Origin: Lachnospiraceae bacterium
GTDB taxonomy: Bacteria; Bacillota; Clostridia; Lachnospirales; Lachnospiraceae
DNA length: 64,000 bases
Direction: 5' to 3'
NCBI GenBank assembly: GCA_015058015.1
Contig: SVDM01000005.1
Coordinates: 1 to 64,000, forward strand
The notes beneath the pieces are model-generated. The model made no database searches. It saw only the letters and a list, made by a program, of their open reading frames with translations, and was not told the DNA's origin. The translations under genes and the position numbers were made by a program. This document shows, piece by piece, positions 25,988 to 34,656 of this stretch. Numbering within the stretch: position 1 is the first letter of the stretch; each line of letters begins with the position of its first letter.

Positions 25988-26839
25988 ATGGGTAAGATCG
26001 TGAAGGGCGCAGACGTTGCTGCCAAAATGAAAGAAGCTATGATAGCTGATATTGAAAAGTACAACTTAAAGCCTTGTCTGGCTATTGTAAGAGTTGGAGA
26101 AAAACCAAGTGACCTCTCTTATGAAAAAGGTGTAATCAAGCAGGCCGAGTCTGTTGGAATTACCGTTAAAAGTGTAGTTCTTGATGAGAAAATCGACCAG
26201 GCTTCTTTTGAAAAGGAATTTGCTAAAGTTAATGATGACCCGGCTGTACATGGAATTCTTATGTTCCGTCCTTTGCCGGATCACTTAAGTGACGAGCCCA
26301 TCGTTAACATGATTAATCCGGAGAAAGACATGGACTGCATGAGCCCCATTAACTGGGCTAAGCTTGCCATGGGTGACCCCACAGGTTATGCACCTTGTAC
26401 ACCTGAGGCAGTTATCAAAATCTGTGATTTCATGGGTGTTGACTATCAGGGCAAGAACGTTGTAATCGTAGGACACAGTAAGGTTGTAGGAAGACCTCTG
26501 GGTTACCTTATGATTGCAAGGGACGCTACAGTAACATGGTGTCATGTTTTCACAAAGGATACAATTAAGCATTGTGAAGATGTTGATATCTTAGTATCAG
26601 CAGCAGGTGTTCCGGGACTTATCAAAGCCGATCATGTACAAAAAGCCGGCAAAGACTGCGTTGTTATTGACGTAGGAATCAACTTTGTTGACGGCAAGAT
26701 GTGCGGTGACGTAGCATTTGATCAGGTTGAGCCATTGGTTGCTCAGATTACCCCGGTTCCCGGTGGTGTTGGTGGTGTTACATCAGTGGTTATGGCTGAC
26801 CATGTTGTGCGAGCAGCTAAAAAAGCTTCAGGAAACTAA
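25988..26839 (+). CDS. folD: Bifunctional methylene-THF dehydrogenase/methenyl-THF cyclohydrolase
   Basis: A 283-residue FolD. The catalytic region YEKGVIKQAESVGI contains the Tyr-x5-Lys arrangement, PLPDHL stands for the usual LPLP segment, KDMDCMSP for the usual KDVDG, and the NAD(P)-binding VIVGHSKVVGRPLG and PVPGGVGGVTSV are clear. Several motif residues differ from the E. coli type, in line with clostridial forms. The RBS is AAGGAGGAG. It is transcribed away from the fhs operon and completes the formate-to-methyl-THF branch. Confidence 0.94.
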   Translation: MGKIVKGADVAAKMKEAMIADIEKYNLKPCLAIVRVGEKPSDLSYEKGVIKQAESVGITVKSVVLDEKIDQASFEKEFAKVNDDPAVHGILMFRPLPDHLSDEPIVNMINPEKDMDCMSPINWAKLAMGDPTGYAPCTPEAVIKICDFMGVDYQGKNVVIVGHSKVVGRPLGYLMIARDATVTWCHVFTKDTIKHCEDVDILVSAAGVPGLIKADHVQKAGKDCVVIDVGINFVDGKMCGDVAFDQVEPLVAQITPVPGGVGGVTSVVMADHVVRAAKKASGN

Positions 26840-26847
26840 ATAAAGCT

Positions 26848-26891
26848 TAAAGGGGCTGTCGCACTAAGAATAAGTGCGAGGCCCCTTTTTT
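26848..26891. terminator. Terminator shared by folD and the glycosyltransferase gene
   Basis: AAAGGGGC and GCCCCTTTT form the base of the stem with an inner CGCACT/AGTGCG stem, followed by T6. It overlaps the stop codon region of the convergent glycosyltransferase. Confidence 0.92.
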
Positions 26892-28044
26892 ATCTCTTTT
26901 TTAATAGTGCTTTTTTATATAATTTCTCTGTAGATTCTGCAAAGACTTCATTGGAGAACCTTTCTATTATCTCTGCAGATCGATGTCCCATTTTTTCTCT
27001 TAGTTCATCATCTCTTAAAAGTCTGCAGGCATAATGTACCATCTCTTTACGATTGCTGTATATAAGTCCGTTTTCCCCATGCTCTAAGACGCCATCTAAG
27101 GAATCATCCTCCCTGCAAAGAAGGGGGCGCCCCTGGGCTATAGCTTCAAGATAGCACATACTGTGAACCTCGAAGGTGGAAGCGGATACAAACACTTCTC
27201 CCAAAGCGTAATACTTCCAGACTTCATCATGAGGGATCTTGCCCGTCATTATTATATCATCCATAAGCCCGGTTTCCCTTACAAGATGCTCAATATGCTC
27301 CTTGTCCGGTCCATCTCCTACTATCATAAGCTTTGCTTCCGGCACATGGCGGTGGATTGCAGGAAAACACTTAACGATTTCCTGAATATTTTTTTCTTTA
27401 CTTATTCTTGAAACGCACACCAGAAGCTTATTATCACTGTCTATTCCATAGGACTTCCTGATGGAATCTCTCTCTTCTTTCGACAAAACCTTGCGATATT
27501 TGTCCAGATCAATTCCGTTGGGGATTACTGTTACCCTGTCCTTTATGGGGCTTAGGCAGTCAAAATTAGCTGCTTTTTTTGATGGTGCCACCATTGCCAC
27601 TGTTTTGCCATAGAAGGCTTTGCCCAGCACTCTCATGGTTGCCCGGACCGGCTTTGTAGACTTGTATCGTCCGAAAGCAAAGTGGGCATAATCCGTATGA
27701 CAGGTCATAACAAGGGTTGCCCCGGACCTTTTTTGGATTCTTCTGGCCATGATATACATAGGCCCTTCCGATTGAACATGAACAATGTCCGGCTTCCACT
27801 CTTCCAATTCTTTAAGTAATGGGTCTGTAAAGGAATACCCGAGTCTTACCCCCGGATAGAAAAATGCCGGTACCGACTTAATAAAGTAGTCGTCTCCGTT
27901 ACGAAATGATGTGGTGTTATTGGATGGTGACAAGGTCTTAACCTCGTGACCTAATTCTCGAAGGCCGGTACATAAAGCAAGAGCCGATGTTGCCACGCCT
28001 CCGATGGTATAAATATATTGATCTGTTGTTACTAGTATCTTCAT
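26890..28044 (-). CDS. Family 4 glycosyltransferase
   Basis: A 384-residue GT-B fold enzyme. N-terminal features are GGVATSALALCTGLRELGHEV and the acceptor-side HTDYAHF; the nucleotide-sugar part has VIPNGID, a CVSRISKEKN segment, and the EX7E-type motif around SASTFEVHSMCYLEAIAQG. It resembles the diacylglycerol glucosyltransferases that make membrane glycolipids, but the acceptor cannot be assigned. Single gene, no polysaccharide cluster around it. Confidence 0.88.
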   Translation of the reverse strand: MKILVTTDQYIYTIGGVATSALALCTGLRELGHEVKTLSPSNNTTSFRNGDDYFIKSVPAFFYPGVRLGYSFTDPLLKELEEWKPDIVHVQSEGPMYIMARRIQKRSGATLVMTCHTDYAHFAFGRYKSTKPVRATMRVLGKAFYGKTVAMVAPSKKAANFDCLSPIKDRVTVIPNGIDLDKYRKVLSKEERDSIRKSYGIDSDNKLLVCVSRISKEKNIQEIVKCFPAIHRHVPEAKLMIVGDGPDKEHIEHLVRETGLMDDIIMTGKIPHDEVWKYYALGEVFVSASTFEVHSMCYLEAIAQGRPLLCREDDSLDGVLEHGENGLIYSNRKEMVHYACRLLRDDELREKMGHRSAEIIERFSNEVFAESTEKLYKKALLKKR

Positions 28045-28114
28045 GGCTACTATTATAGTACTTCTTTCTCAAATTGGGAATACAACAAAGAGACGAGTTT
28101 CCCATAAAAAATAA

Positions 28115-28136
28115 AGGGCAGGTACTTGCCTGCCCT
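28115..28136 (-). terminator. Terminator of the small lipoprotein gene
   Basis: AGGGCAGG and CCTGCCCT around a 6-base loop; on the minus strand it continues into TTTATTTTTT. Confidence 0.88.
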
Positions 28137-28146
28137 AAAATGATTC

Positions 28147-28599
28147 TTATTTTGCTGTTGCAACATATCCGTCAGATGTCTCCTGAAGTGTGATAACACC
28201 GCCGTCTGTGCTTACTTCGCTGATATCAAGTCCCTTAAACTCTACGGCTGTTCCGTCTGAATCCTCAGCTCTGATATCCCACTTAAGGTTGTTCTTGTCA
28301 ACAGTAAGCGTTAGCTTAACAGACTCTCCGTTTTTAAGAACCTGTCCTGAAAGAAGCTCATCACCCCACTCATCAAGGCCTGCGCCTGATACATAGAGTT
28401 TATGAAGAGTTACGTTGGTCTCATTCTTTACTTCCATCGGTACCTTGATTACGGTGTCGGTTGCTGCACTTGACTGTGCTGCGCTTGATGCAGGTGCTGC
28501 ACTGGATGCTGAGTTTGAGCTTCCGCCACATCCTGCCAATACTACTAAACTTGTTGCTACTGCAGCTACTAAAGCTACAACTGATAACTTTCTTTTCAT
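28147..28599 (-). CDS. Small secreted lipoprotein, unknown function
   Basis: A 150-residue lipoprotein. The signal peptide ends in VLAGC with Cys24, followed by a Ser/Ala-rich linker to about residue 48 and a single beta-rich domain of about 100 residues with alternating hydrophobic strands (NVTLHKLYVSGAG, VKLTLTVDKN, KWDIRAEDSDG). I do not recognise a family by name; the fold pattern suggests an Ig-like or carbohydrate-binding type module. Single gene with its own terminator. Confidence 0.85.
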   Translation of the reverse strand: MKRKLSVVALVAAVATSLVVLAGCGGSSNSASSAAPASSAAQSSAATDTVIKVPMEVKNETNVTLHKLYVSGAGLDEWGDELLSGQVLKNGESVKLTLTVDKNNLKWDIRAEDSDGTAVEFKGLDISEVSTDGGVITLQETSDGYVATAK

Positions 28600-28699
28600 T
28601 TTGTCTTCTCCTTTGTTCTGATAATTTTTACAAAAACTTTAAAACCTTATAAATTATAGCTGTACAATATAAACAATGTCAATAAAAAATACCATAAAC

Positions 28700-29674
28700 T
28701 TAAACAATTGTTTTTCGCAGTTGCTCCTTTACCTCTTGGGTTGTAAATGCTGCGTCGATGGCATTGCCCAGAAGAATTTTTTTCTGCTCTATAGTAAGGC
28801 CAAACCCCTTTTCCATATAGCGGTATTCCTCTGCTAAAGTAGTGCCTTCTATTCCCATGTCATCAGTGTTTAACGTCACTTTAATTCCCTGGTTTAAATA
28901 CTCCACCAGGGGATACTTGCTCATATCCGGTATGGCATGAGTCTGCCTGTTACTGGTGGGGCACATCTCCAAAACAATACCCTTGTCCTTTATAAGCTTT
29001 ACAACCTCCGGATCTTCATAGGCCCTAACCCCGTGTCCGATACGGGTTGCACCGCTCTCTAAGGCCGCCTTTATGCTTTCCGGGCCTGCTGCCTCTCCTG
29101 CGTGCATGGTAAAGGGTATTCCCGCTTCCTTTACCCGTTTAAATATATCTTTATAGCCGGCTGTTGGAAACAGGGCTTCGGCACCTGCTAAGTCTAAGGC
29201 CACTACTCCGCCGTCTTCAACCAGATACTTCTTTGCCAGACGGAAGGTTTCTTCGTTCTGTTCTTCATTTCCCTCACCTCTCATAAGACAGAGGATTAAG
29301 TTGGCTTTAAGCTCAGTCTTTCTTAAACCCTCAAGAGCTGCATTTACAGCGTCCTCCTGAGTCATTCCCTTTTGGGTGTGTAGCTGGGGCGCAAACCGGA
29401 TTTCAGCATATATAACACCCTGAGATCTGATATTATCTGCCACAAGACGCACAGCTTCCCTAAGACCTTCTGCCGTCTGCATAAGACTTAAAGGTAGGTC
29501 GAAACACTTTAAGAATTCCGTAAGGCTTTGACAGTCCTCCTGCACCGTAAGCAGCTTCTTAAGCTCTTCCTCATCTTCAGGAAGGGCAATATTCTGCATT
29601 TTTGCAAGCTTTCTTGCTATGTCCGGTGTTACGGCACCATCCAAATGAAGATGGAGGTCTATATACTTATCCAT
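28700..29674 (-). CDS. add: Adenosine deaminase
   Basis: A 324-residue amidohydrolase that converts adenosine to inosine. Zinc ligands and active-site residues are visible: HLHLDGAV near the start, TMHAGEAAGP (His and Glu), IGHGVRA and LNTDDMG. The start at 29674 is preferred because GGAAGG lies seven bases upstream; the longer reading begins with a TTG. Purine salvage; stand-alone gene. Confidence 0.94.
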   Translation of the reverse strand: MDKYIDLHLHLDGAVTPDIARKLAKMQNIALPEDEEELKKLLTVQEDCQSLTEFLKCFDLPLSLMQTAEGLREAVRLVADNIRSQGVIYAEIRFAPQLHTQKGMTQEDAVNAALEGLRKTELKANLILCLMRGEGNEEQNEETFRLAKKYLVEDGGVVALDLAGAEALFPTAGYKDIFKRVKEAGIPFTMHAGEAAGPESIKAALESGATRIGHGVRAYEDPEVVKLIKDKGIVLEMCPTSNRQTHAIPDMSKYPLVEYLNQGIKVTLNTDDMGIEGTTLAEEYRYMEKGFGLTIEQKKILLGNAIDAAFTTQEVKEQLRKTIV

Positions 29675-29739
29675 TTGCAAACCTTCCTTTCACCTTTATT
29701 ATTTCTTAATTAAGTTCTAGCTGGTACAAATATTGCAAG

Positions 29740-31212
29740 TTATAATTTTTGATTGGTAATATCTACAAACATTCCCACATATGATAAGGGAACTCCGTTA
29801 TCCCGTCTGAGAAGCCTGCCGATGGCATGGAACAACCTGTACTCTCCTGATTTTGTCATGAGGCGATACTCCACGTTATAGGTCTTTTGCCCGGTGTAGT
29901 CAGAAATGGTCTCATGGTACTCTTTTAACACCCGCTCCTTATCATCAGGATGCAAAAGGTCAGACCAGGACTCTAATAAATTCGGAAATTCTTCTTCCTC
30001 CGAATATCCTAACATCCGTCTAAACTCCGGGCTCCACTCTACAGAGATCATTTTGCCGTTTTCATCGAATTCCATTCCCCACATTCCCGAACCTAAGGCT
30101 TCATGCATTACTCGAATAGTTGCTTCTTTATGGGCAGCAATTCTTCTTGCATCTGTACCTTTATACATCGCTTTGTTTTTATACATCCGCTTATCAGCTG
30201 CCTCCATAGCCTCTTTGACATTTCCATCCACTACCATCTGGTATCCGAAGGCACAGTTATATATGGTTGAGGACATTTCCATCTTCATATATGCTATATC
30301 ATTTTTTACTTCCTGTTCTGTCTTATCAAGGTAGAAGATAGCAAACTCATCCCCGCCGATACGGTATACCTTTTTGCCCTTCATCCTATTCTTTGTAAGG
30401 CAATCTGATACCGTTATTATGGCTGTATCTCCTGCTTGATGACCTTTGGTATCATTTGTCTTCTTTAAATCATTCATATCTACGGATGCTACCGCGGAGA
30501 TATGCCCTTTTAATCTCTTGGAGTCGTAGAAATAGCACTGACGATTCAAAAGATGGGTAAGGGTGTCCTCCTTGGCTGTCATGATATATAAAGACAAGTA
30601 GTATAAGACCAGGAGAGATGCAAATAAAGTGCTGTAATCCACTTCAATGTCGTAGAATATATGAAGGGCAACACCCACAGTTGCCGCAACAACACTTACC
30701 AGTATTCCTCTGCTTTCTGCCGTCCCTCGCTTAGCATAATTGAAGATGAAATTGCCCAGGAATACAAAAACATAGAACAAAAACAGCAGGTAGGGGTAAT
30801 ACTTAATGATTCCTTCTGCAGATATGTACAAATTCTCGTCAGTAAACCAGAATACCAGATGGGTCCACTGGGATGTATACAAAAGAGGGATGCTTATAAG
30901 CACAGGCAGGTAGAATATCAGCCTTCCCTTCTTGATAAAGCCCATCATATCGATGATTCCTATCAGGATGATAGGATGAAGTAAATATATGGTGGGGGTT
31001 AAGAATACCCTTGCCCCTGTAAGATAATCCAGTTCCCGTGTCCATCTCTCAACATGCCAGAGTATTGCCTCCAAAGCAATAAGAAGAATCACTACCCGGG
31101 TCGCAACTATGGTTGTCTTTTTTAAGTGAACATTTGACCCCAGCATAACCCATAATCCCAGCAGTTCTGCTATCAATATGCAATTATCTAATAACAGCGT
31201 CGTAATATCCAT
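29740..31212 (-). CDS. Membrane diguanylate cyclase with C-terminal PAS domain
   Basis: A 490-residue protein. Residues 1-210 form about seven membrane segments of the histidine-kinase N-terminal/7TM type. The GGDEF domain follows (about 215-360) with an intact active site IGGDEFA, so cyclic-di-GMP synthesis is likely. No RxxD inhibition site is obvious. The C-terminal 110 residues look like a PAS_3 domain (RRMLGYSEEE, SDLLHPDD, EYRLMTKSGEYR). PAS after GGDEF is an inverted order compared with most cyclases. Single gene. Confidence 0.9.
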   Translation of the reverse strand: MDITTLLLDNCILIAELLGLWVMLGSNVHLKKTTIVATRVVILLIALEAILWHVERWTRELDYLTGARVFLTPTIYLLHPIILIGIIDMMGFIKKGRLIFYLPVLISIPLLYTSQWTHLVFWFTDENLYISAEGIIKYYPYLLFLFYVFVFLGNFIFNYAKRGTAESRGILVSVVAATVGVALHIFYDIEVDYSTLFASLLVLYYLSLYIMTAKEDTLTHLLNRQCYFYDSKRLKGHISAVASVDMNDLKKTNDTKGHQAGDTAIITVSDCLTKNRMKGKKVYRIGGDEFAIFYLDKTEQEVKNDIAYMKMEMSSTIYNCAFGYQMVVDGNVKEAMEAADKRMYKNKAMYKGTDARRIAAHKEATIRVMHEALGSGMWGMEFDENGKMISVEWSPEFRRMLGYSEEEEFPNLLESWSDLLHPDDKERVLKEYHETISDYTGQKTYNVEYRLMTKSGEYRLFHAIGRLLRRDNGVPLSYVGMFVDITNQKL

Positions 31213-31265
31213 TATTGTCTCCTTTTGCTTATTATAACAGATGCCTGCAGTAAATACGAAAAAAG

Positions 31266-31293
31266 AATCACCTCATATAAAAATGAGGTGATT
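31266..31293 (-). terminator. Terminator of the sodium-dependent transporter
   Basis: AATCACCTCAT pairs with ATGAGGTGATT around a short loop; on the minus strand it is followed by CTTTTTTC. Confidence 0.88.
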
Positions 31294-31330
31294 AGAGAAC
31301 GGCTTTGTTATCGTCTAACTTTTTGTTAAA

Positions 31331-32731
31331 TTAGCTAAGTGTCATTCCTGATATAAGTCCCATTGCAATAATGGTAAGTATTGCAATAGGTGCAACATAT
31401 TTAATAATTATGGTATAAACCTTGGCAAGACGGAAACGTATACCCTCTTGCTCAATTTCCGCAAGGGCATTCTCCTGTTTCCAGATCCAGCCTACGAATA
31501 TACTGCAGCCCAATGCGCATATGGGGATTAATGCTCTGTCTGTCAGATACTCCATACAATCCCCGAAGGCCGGGAAACTTAATCCGTTGGCAAAATCAAA
31601 CCATACTCCCTTTATTGGGAAGGCCACCTGTGAGCAGGTATAGAGGCATCCCAGTAAGAATAAGGCTATGCATACTCCGATTGTAGCATTTTTACGTCCC
31701 CAGGAAAAATGCTCTGTAAGGAAAGCAACAATTCCCTCTATCAGAGACATACAGGATGTCAGTGCTGCAAACAGTAGCAGTAAGTAGAATATAACCCCGA
31801 ATATGGTGCCTCCGGGCATCTGTTGGAACACGCCTGCTAAGGATACAAAAGCGAATCCACCGCCCTTACCAACTTCTCCTCCGCCTAAGGTGGCAAATAC
31901 TGCGGGAACTATAATAAATCCTGCCATTATGGCAACCATGGTATCCATTCCACAGATAAGAGCCGTGTTCTTCGGCAGGTTTTCTTTTCTGGAAAGGTAA
32001 GATCCGTATGTAATCATTATTGCCATTCCAATGGACAGAGAGTAAAATGCTTGTCCCAGCGCAGCTAGGAAGGTATCGAATGTCAGCTTGCTCCAGTCCG
32101 GAGTAAGCATATAGCTTACACCTTCTGCTGAGCCGTCTAAAGTTACAGCACGCACCAAAAGAATAAGTAATAGGATAAAAAGTGCCGGCATTCCAATCTT
32201 GTTGAATTTCTCGATTCCGCTTTCTACACCCCGGATTATAACAATGGCATTAATAAGTAGGAAAACTGCCGCAAAAAGTATAGCTACCCAGGGAAAGCTT
32301 GTGGAACCGTCGCTGTTTAATCCAAGCATACCGGTAAAGTATCCCATGGGATTGTCATATATCTTCGGTGCTTCCGTAGCATATCCCGCAACATAACGAA
32401 GCACCCAGCCTCCTACATGACTATAATAAGATGTAATAATAAAGGCTCCGATGACGCCGACCCATCCAATCCAGGCGGAACGCTTGTGTCCCAGCTTCTG
32501 AAATGAACCTACAATATTGGTCTGGCTGGCACGACCTATAGATAACTCTGTGAGCATCATGGGCGCACCCAAAAGAACAACCATTATTATGTATATTATT
32601 ACGAATGTTCCCCCGCCACCTTCAAAAGCTCGGCCGGGGAATTTCCATATGTTTCCCAGACCTACTGCCGAACCGGCAGCAGCAAGAATAAAGCCAATCT
32701 TACTCCCCCATTGAGCCCTTTGTTTTTCCAT
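31331..32731 (-). CDS. Sodium-dependent transporter (SNF family)
   Basis: A 466-residue neurotransmitter:sodium symporter family protein with about eleven membrane helices. The N-terminal signature GSAVGLGNIWKFPG is diagnostic and the unwound helix-1 region is intact. Bacterial members mostly carry amino acids such as tyrosine or tryptophan; substrate not inferable. It is preceded by a promoter embedded in a 16-bp inverted repeat. Confidence 0.92.
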   Translation of the reverse strand: MEKQRAQWGSKIGFILAAAGSAVGLGNIWKFPGRAFEGGGGTFVIIYIIMVVLLGAPMMLTELSIGRASQTNIVGSFQKLGHKRSAWIGWVGVIGAFIITSYYSHVGGWVLRYVAGYATEAPKIYDNPMGYFTGMLGLNSDGSTSFPWVAILFAAVFLLINAIVIIRGVESGIEKFNKIGMPALFILLLILLVRAVTLDGSAEGVSYMLTPDWSKLTFDTFLAALGQAFYSLSIGMAIMITYGSYLSRKENLPKNTALICGMDTMVAIMAGFIIVPAVFATLGGGEVGKGGGFAFVSLAGVFQQMPGGTIFGVIFYLLLLFAALTSCMSLIEGIVAFLTEHFSWGRKNATIGVCIALFLLGCLYTCSQVAFPIKGVWFDFANGLSFPAFGDCMEYLTDRALIPICALGCSIFVGWIWKQENALAEIEQEGIRFRLAKVYTIIIKYVAPIAILTIIAMGLISGMTLS

Positions 32732-32767
32732 CTCTTTTCACTCCTTAAAAATTTTAACAGTATTTGA

Positions 32768-32824
32768 ATTGTATTATGCATATTAAAAAGTGTCAAGTTT
32801 TTGTTTTCCTTGACACTTTTTAAT
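32768..32824 (-). promoter_or_regulatory. Transporter promoter overlapped by a 16-bp inverted repeat
   Basis: On the minus strand TTGACA (32791-32796), 17 bases, TACAAT (32768-32773). The -35 lies inside a perfect inverted repeat with arms 32782-32797 and 32809-32824 (ATTAAAAAGTGTCAAG and its complement). The second arm carries another TTGACA. This could be a repressor site or a hairpin for an opposing transcript. Confidence 0.7.
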
Positions 32825-32882
32825 CTTTATATTTCCTTTCGTTCTGCCATTTCAAATACTATCTCTATATTCCTCTGTAAAA

Positions 32883-32921
32883 CAAAGTACATTGACACAC
32901 ATAGTACTTTGTGTGTATACT
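32883..32921 (+). promoter_or_regulatory. PadR operon promoter with palindromic operator
   Basis: TTGACA (32893-32898), 17 bases, TATACT (32916-32921). Between them lies a 22-bp palindrome (32895-32916; arms ACACACATAGT and ACTTTGTGTGT, one mismatched pair). A second dyad, CAAAGTAC/GTACTTTG, spans 32883-32911. A protein bound here would block polymerase; the PadR gene just downstream is the obvious candidate. Confidence 0.8.
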
Positions 32922-32947
32922 AAATCTATACTTGGAGGTAAAATTGC

Positions 32948-33298
32948 ATGCCCGAATCTAACATTAACAGCGATCTCATTCGCGGCCATATTGACACCAT
33001 TATCCTACGTATTCTTAAAAGTGGAGATAATTACGGCTATGAGATAATGAAAGCTGTTTCACAAAATAGTAATAATGAATATGAACTAAAAGAACCTTCC
33101 CTATATACCAGCCTTAAAAGGCTCGAGAAACAGGGGCTTATCACCAGCTACTGGGGAGATGAGTCCCAAGGAGGCCGACGAAAATATTATCATATAACGG
33201 ATAGTGGAATCCTATCTTACGAGAATGCCCTATCTGAGTGGCTACATGCGCAAAGAATTATAAACAAACTGCTTCAAGGAGGACCGGCTGATGACTGA
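32948..33298 (+). CDS. PadR-family transcriptional regulator
   Basis: A 116-residue winged-helix repressor of the short PadR-s2 type. The family pattern RGHIDTIILRILKSGDNYGYEIMK, LKEPSLYTSLKRLEKQGLI and GGRRKYYHIT is complete. The RBS is TTGGAGG. It overlaps the next gene by eight bases, the standard arrangement of PadR with a HAAS-domain membrane protein. Autoregulation is likely through the palindrome inside its promoter. Confidence 0.93.
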   Translation: MPESNINSDLIRGHIDTIILRILKSGDNYGYEIMKAVSQNSNNEYELKEPSLYTSLKRLEKQGLITSYWGDESQGGRRKYYHITDSGILSYENALSEWLHAQRIINKLLQGGPADD

Positions 33299-34061
33299 TT
33301 TAGAAAAATATATTGAAGACTTATTCTCTTCCTACGAGGATACCCCCGAGATTATTGATTTGAAAGAAGAAATCCTTAGTAATATGCTGGCTAAAATTGA
33401 TGACCTTACGAGCCAGGGGATGCCCGAAGCCCAAGCCATTGAAAAAGCGAAGGCAAGTCTGCCTTCTATAGATGATTTGGTAGATTCCGGCAAGATACCT
33501 TTATCCGAACCCAAAGGCTTATCAACAGGTCTTAAGGCTTTAATCGGTGCCCTTGCCACTTTGGTCATTGTTTTTTGTGTCATTGAATTTGCTGTGCTGC
33601 CTTCAGAACAAGCCAAAAAAAACGAGTCTGCCCTTAAGCAGACCGATTCCTTAACACATGATATATCTACCATCAAGGACTATAAAAGCCCCTACATAGG
33701 AGACGCCTCCAATGTATCCCACCTCTTTTATGCACTGCCCTTAAGCAATATCTCAATGAAGTTCCAGATTGACCCCAATTCCTGTTCTTTAACAGTTAAC
33801 TATTTGGATACAGTTTGGAATATCGGTGAAGAGAAGGTCCATAGAGATTTAATCTATAATTCTCTGGTAGCTATGGCTTCCATTGACAACCTGACAAAGA
33901 TTACTTATGAATTCTCCGGAGATAACTTCTCCTTCGACAGAAAACAGCTGGAAGAAAAGTTTGGCGCCCCCCTATCTAACCTTCTTGATAAGGAGAAATG
34001 GACCGAAGTTCAAAAGAAGCTTTCTTCTGATACCTACTGCAATCAGTTCTATCAGAACTAA
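33291..34061 (+). CDS. HAAS-like membrane protein paired with PadR
   Basis: A 256-residue protein. The first 70 residues resemble the HAAS/DUF1700-type helical domain (DLKEEILSNMLAKIDDL, GMPEAQAIEKAKASL) found in PadR partners. One membrane helix follows at about residues 82-103, then an extracytoplasmic domain of about 150 residues I do not recognise. It starts inside the PadR gene, implying coupled expression. It may sense an envelope condition and signal to the PadR protein; that is inference from context. Confidence 0.75.
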   Translation: MTDLEKYIEDLFSSYEDTPEIIDLKEEILSNMLAKIDDLTSQGMPEAQAIEKAKASLPSIDDLVDSGKIPLSEPKGLSTGLKALIGALATLVIVFCVIEFAVLPSEQAKKNESALKQTDSLTHDISTIKDYKSPYIGDASNVSHLFYALPLSNISMKFQIDPNSCSLTVNYLDTVWNIGEEKVHRDLIYNSLVAMASIDNLTKITYEFSGDNFSFDRKQLEEKFGAPLSNLLDKEKWTEVQKKLSSDTYCNQFYQN

Positions 34062-34651
34062 AGACTCGCTGGACTGATGGAGAACAATCCATCACGGTTG
34101 CAGTAGAAGTAGATCTTTTTAACTCCCCGTATTTTAAAGCGGGCTTCGGCATTTCCTTCCGGATAGAGCTTTACCATCTGTATATTGTTTGATGAGACTG
34201 CTGCCATGAAGGAAATGTAATGGTCTTTGGTCATACTGTGGTCAATACGGACATAGTATTCATCCTCTATACGCTCTACTGAAATCCTATGGCTCTCATC
34301 CGGGTTTTCGGCTTCCAAGGGCAAAAGGGCTATGCCATGGCAATGAATAGCCGCCTCCCCCATTGAATGTATTACGTTCCCACAGATAGGACAGACATAA
34401 AACTTGGACCTTTGCATATTTGAGGATACATTTTCATTATGAATTGTATTCCCGGATATGAGTTCCGTTACGGATATTCTAAAGGCACCCGCTATAGGCT
34501 CAAGAAGAGTAATGTCCGGATATCCTTTGCCTGTCTCCCATTTAGACACCGTCTTGTCACTTACTCCAAGCTTCTGTGATAACTGCAATTGTGTCATCTT
34601 GTTTTTTTCGCGCAGTTCCTTAATTACTGCGCCTGTAACATATTGATTCAT
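34058..34651 (-). CDS. XRE regulator fused to a desulfoferrodoxin-like domain
   Basis: A 197-residue protein. Residues 5-60 are an XRE helix-turn-helix (MTQLQLSQKLGVSDKTVSKWE). Residues 83-195 align by eye with desulfoferrodoxin: an N-terminal CPIC (Cys87, Cys90) with Cys104-His105 where the family has Cys-Cys, then the superoxide-reductase-type ligands His121, His138 (DHSM) and His144 (DHYI), and finally Cys184 in YCNRDG, where the usual fourth His is Asp187. So both metal centres are altered in one ligand. A role in sensing iron, oxygen or superoxide is plausible. The start is the ATG at 34651; the longer reading begins with TTG. Confidence 0.8.
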   Translation of the reverse strand: MNQYVTGAVIKELREKNKMTQLQLSQKLGVSDKTVSKWETGKGYPDITLLEPIAGAFRISVTELISGNTIHNENVSSNMQRSKFYVCPICGNVIHSMGEAAIHCHGIALLPLEAENPDESHRISVERIEDEYYVRIDHSMTKDHYISFMAAVSSNNIQMVKLYPEGNAEARFKIRGVKKIYFYCNRDGLFSISPASL

Positions 34652-34656
34652 ATATT

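Noticed and set aside
25747..25995. An 82-codon plus-strand frame across the fhs-folD spacer
   Set aside because: It covers the palindromes, the folD promoter and RBS, and shows no protein-like composition.
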